A DNA stretch of 37,833 nucleotides from Actinomycetes bacterium (GTDB taxonomy: Bacteria > Actinomycetota > Acidimicrobiia > Acidimicrobiales > Ilumatobacteraceae), in contig JANXUF010000007.1 in NCBI GenBank assembly GCA_025356335.1, positions 1 to 37,833 on the forward strand. Direction: 5' to 3'. A program made the translations under genes and the position numbers. How positions within the stretch are numbered: the stretch's first letter is position 1; each line of letters opens with the position of its first letter. Under the pieces are notes generated by a model. That model did not search any database. It was given only the letters and a program-made list of their open reading frames with translations, and had not been told where the DNA came from. This document shows positions 36,037 through 37,833 of this stretch, piece by piece.

Positions 36037-37833
36037 ATGTCCCGCAGGATTGAAATCGAACTGACAAGCGCGCGCCCCGACGGCACGTGGACCTGGCGAG
36101 CTGCGGGTGCCCGCGAACCCAAGGGGGTCATGACCGCCGAGGTTCCCCCATCGGGTTCCAAGGTCGGCGATCTGCTGAAAGTCGATGCCGAATTCGACAT
36201 CGAGGGCATCACCATTCTCGGCGTCGCCGGCACGAGCCGCTCCCGTAAGGAGCCGAGCCTGTTGGAATTCATTCCCTCTGCCAGGCCGTTCGAACCGGTC
36301 ATCGAGACAAAGATCCCCCGCAGCGATCGTCCCCGTGGCGACCGCAACGATCGTGGCGACCGGCCGGACCGCCCGCGTGGCGACCGCCCTGGAGGACCAC
36401 GCCGAGACGGTGACCGGCCGCCGCGTCCGGAAGGCGATCGCAGTCCACGGCCCGGGAGCGCCGATCGTGGTCAGCGTCCAGACGGTGGTCGTGGTCCTGG
36501 TCGTCCGGCAGGCGATCGCACGAGTGGCGATCGCCCTCAGCGCCCTCAGCGACCCCGGTTCGAAGCAGTTCCAGAACTGCCGCAGCGTCCACGGCCGAAG
36601 CGGCTCAAGGCCGGTCGTGCCCACCGCAACGCTGCACTCGCTGCGCTCCCCGATGCTCAGCGCCCGATCGCCGAGAAGGCTCTGCAAGGTGGCATCGCCG
36701 GTGTTCGCCAGGCTGTCAACGAGCAAAACGCCGAGTTGCGCGCTGCCGGCCAGGCAGAAGTTCCGGCTGCCGGTCTGTTGAAGATGGCGGAGGACATCAT
36801 GCCGCGGTTGCGTTTGGCGGAATGGCTCGACCGAGCCGATGCGGCCAAGGCGGATATCGCCGATCTCGACCTCCGTGACCTTCGTTCCGTCGTCGCCGCT
36901 GGAGAGGACCCCGCAGTTGCCCGTGAAGAATCGACTCGAGCGATTCTCGCCGAGCTCAAGGCTGCTCTCACCGAGAAGCAGGAGCAGGCGTACAACGAAT
37001 GGACCGAGGACATCGCTTCAGCGCTCGGTGTCGGGCGTTCGATTCGGGCGTTGAAGCTCTCTTCGGAGCCGCCGAAGGCCGGCGTCCGTTTCCCGGTTGA
37101 ACTCGGTCAGCAGCTGATCAACGCAACGATGGCATCGCTCACGGCTGATGCTGCTGCTGAGCGCTGGGCTGCGGTGCTCGAGGCGCTGGCGTTCTCGCCG
37201 ATCCGACTGCAGGTCGTTCCCACGGCGGCACCGACGGCGATGACGGACGAACTGAAGAAGACGGTCACACGTCTGGCCCCGCTACTCCCGGCGATCGCTG
37301 CGCTGTTCGGAGTCGAGGCGACGGGCACCGGGCACGCGCCGAAGCCACTGCGTCCTGCTCGTCGGCCGGAGCCTGGCAAACCGGCCGCCGGTGGCACCCC
37401 GAAGCCGGGTGGCCAGAAGGCGCCGGCGAAGGCCGGCGAGTCGCGCCCGCCGCGGCCTCCACGCCCGCCTGCTGACTCCAGCCCAGCCAAGACGATGCCT
37501 GATGCGGCTGGCGAAGCGGCGCCGGACAACGAAGCGGCAGCAGTCGCCGAAGTGACCGAGGCGCCGGCGGTCGTTGCCGAGGTTGTCGAGACGCCAGACG
37601 TCGCCGAGGCACCGCCGGTTTCCGAAGCTGACGTTGCCACCGAGACTGACGTTGCCACCGAGACTGACGTTGCCACCGAGACTGACGTTGCCACCGACAC
37701 TGACGTTGCCACCGACACTGACGTTGCCACCGACACTGACGTTGCCACCGACACTGACGTTGCCACCGACACTGACGTTGCCACCGACACTGACGTTGAC
37801 ACCGAAGCCGAGCCGGTGGTCGAAGCTGAGCCG
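36037..37833 (+). CDS. Large multi-region protein with RGD-rich and acidic repeat segments (partial)
   Basis: The first 599 codons of an open frame that runs off the window; the 3' end is missing. I do not recognise the family. Regions: 1-65 a beta-rich, OB-like segment (GDLLKVDAEFDIEGITILGV); 92-192 rich in Arg, Gly, Asp and Pro with RPRGDRNDRGDRPDRPRGD (98-116); 195-430 helical and Ala/Glu/Arg-rich; 430-490 Pro/Lys/Ala-rich; 490-599 acidic, ending in hexapeptide repeats DVATET/DVATDT. No signal peptide or membrane helix. The ATG has GGTGGA at suitable distance. The basic RGD-rich segment suggests nucleic-acid or ribosome binding; that is inference. Shadow frames in this GC-rich region look long but are not consistent with this composition. 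Confidence 0.7.
   Translation, partial: MSRRIEIELTSARPDGTWTWRAAGAREPKGVMTAEVPPSGSKVGDLLKVDAEFDIEGITILGVAGTSRSRKEPSLLEFIPSARPFEPVIETKIPRSDRPRGDRNDRGDRPDRPRGDRPGGPRRDGDRPPRPEGDRSPRPGSADRGQRPDGGRGPGRPAGDRTSGDRPQRPQRPRFEAVPELPQRPRPKRLKAGRAHRNAALAALPDAQRPIAEKALQGGIAGVRQAVNEQNAELRAAGQAEVPAAGLLKMAEDIMPRLRLAEWLDRADAAKADIADLDLRDLRSVVAAGEDPAVAREESTRAILAELKAALTEKQEQAYNEWTEDIASALGVGRSIRALKLSSEPPKAGVRFPVELGQQLINATMASLTADAAAERWAAVLEALAFSPIRLQVVPTAAPTAMTDELKKTVTRLAPLLPAIAALFGVEATGTGHAPKPLRPARRPEPGKPAAGGTPKPGGQKAPAKAGESRPPRPPRPPADSSPAKTMPDAAGEAAPDNEAAAVAEVTEAPAVVAEVVETPDVAEAPPVSEADVATETDVATETDVATETDVATDTDVATDTDVATDTDVATDTDVATDTDVATDTDVDTEAEPVVEAEP
37630..37809 (+). repeat. 18-bp coding repeat encoding DVAT(E/D)T
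   Basis: Nine contiguous 18-bp units of type gacgttgccaccgagact (three copies, 37630-37683) or gacgttgccaccgacact (six copies, 37684-37791), then one degenerate unit (37792-37809, DVDTEA). The frame is kept, giving (DVATET)3(DVATDT)6. The clean block structure, with all E-type copies before all D-type copies, indicates recent slippage or unequal exchange. Confidence 0.97.

Noticed and set aside
36185..36781. Plus-strand 198-codon gene in another frame
   Set aside because: It overlaps the frame that starts at 36037, has no ribosome site, and ends within it.
37107..37802. Minus-strand protein of Ser-Val-Ala-Thr repeats
   Set aside because: It is the antisense reading of the 18-bp coding repeat; the plus frame is open for 599 codons with a ribosome site and varied domains.

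Overview
The window reads as chromosomal DNA of a high-GC actinobacterium, most likely of the class Acidimicrobiia (an inference from gene content, not from a database match). The markers are a BldD regulator with a c-di-GMP signature, a WhiB iron-sulfur protein, an F420-type LLM oxidoreductase, a MerR regulator next to glycine-cleavage genes, several starts that look leaderless, and GTG/TTG starts. No rRNA, tRNA, insertion sequence, integrase or CRISPR array is visible. Coding density is high and most neighbours overlap or nearly touch.

Layout. 1-5775: a 13-bp tandem repeat array, a short MerR-type regulator and gcvT on the plus strand, facing an Ala/Lys-tailed protein and gcvP on the minus strand; gcvP is preceded by a tandem glycine riboswitch. 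5861-11348 (minus): a tight five-gene run of small-molecule kinase, AttH/CrtC-like beta protein, PIG-V-type mannosyltransferase, sphingosine-1-phosphate-lyase-like PLP enzyme and alpha/beta hydrolase. 11481-12839 (minus): argG. 12959-18387 (plus): a five-gene MacAB-like ABC export cassette flanked by two secreted or membrane-anchored accessory proteins. 18442-23123: an SDR oxidoreductase, an LLM oxidoreductase with a VOC-cupin fusion partner, and a predicted Tat-exported carotenoid-oxygenase lipoprotein.

23262-27700 (plus): bldD, then a regulated-looking leader and a complete three-subunit molybdenum hydroxylase operon (Mo subunit, FAD subunit, 2Fe-2S subunit). 27701-34299: a palindrome, a VOC protein, a sedolisin peptidase, a threonine-aldolase-like enzyme, WhiB, an aminoglycoside-phosphotransferase-fold protein overlapping a ribokinase-like kinase, and an HD phosphohydrolase. 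34324-37833: a DUF4031 protein, prmA, a gamma-carbonic-anhydrase-like protein, and the first 599 codons of a large low-complexity protein that runs off the window.

The most promising undescribed units are the kinase/lyase/mannosyltransferase operon (possible turnover of a phosphorylated long-chain amino alcohol or glycolipid), the five-gene export cassette with its duplicated-motif lipoprotein, the Tat-lipoprotein carotenoid oxygenase, the VOC-cupin fusion coupled to an LLM enzyme, and two predicted RNA hairpins that would mask ribosome-binding sites (gcvP and the molybdenum hydroxylase).
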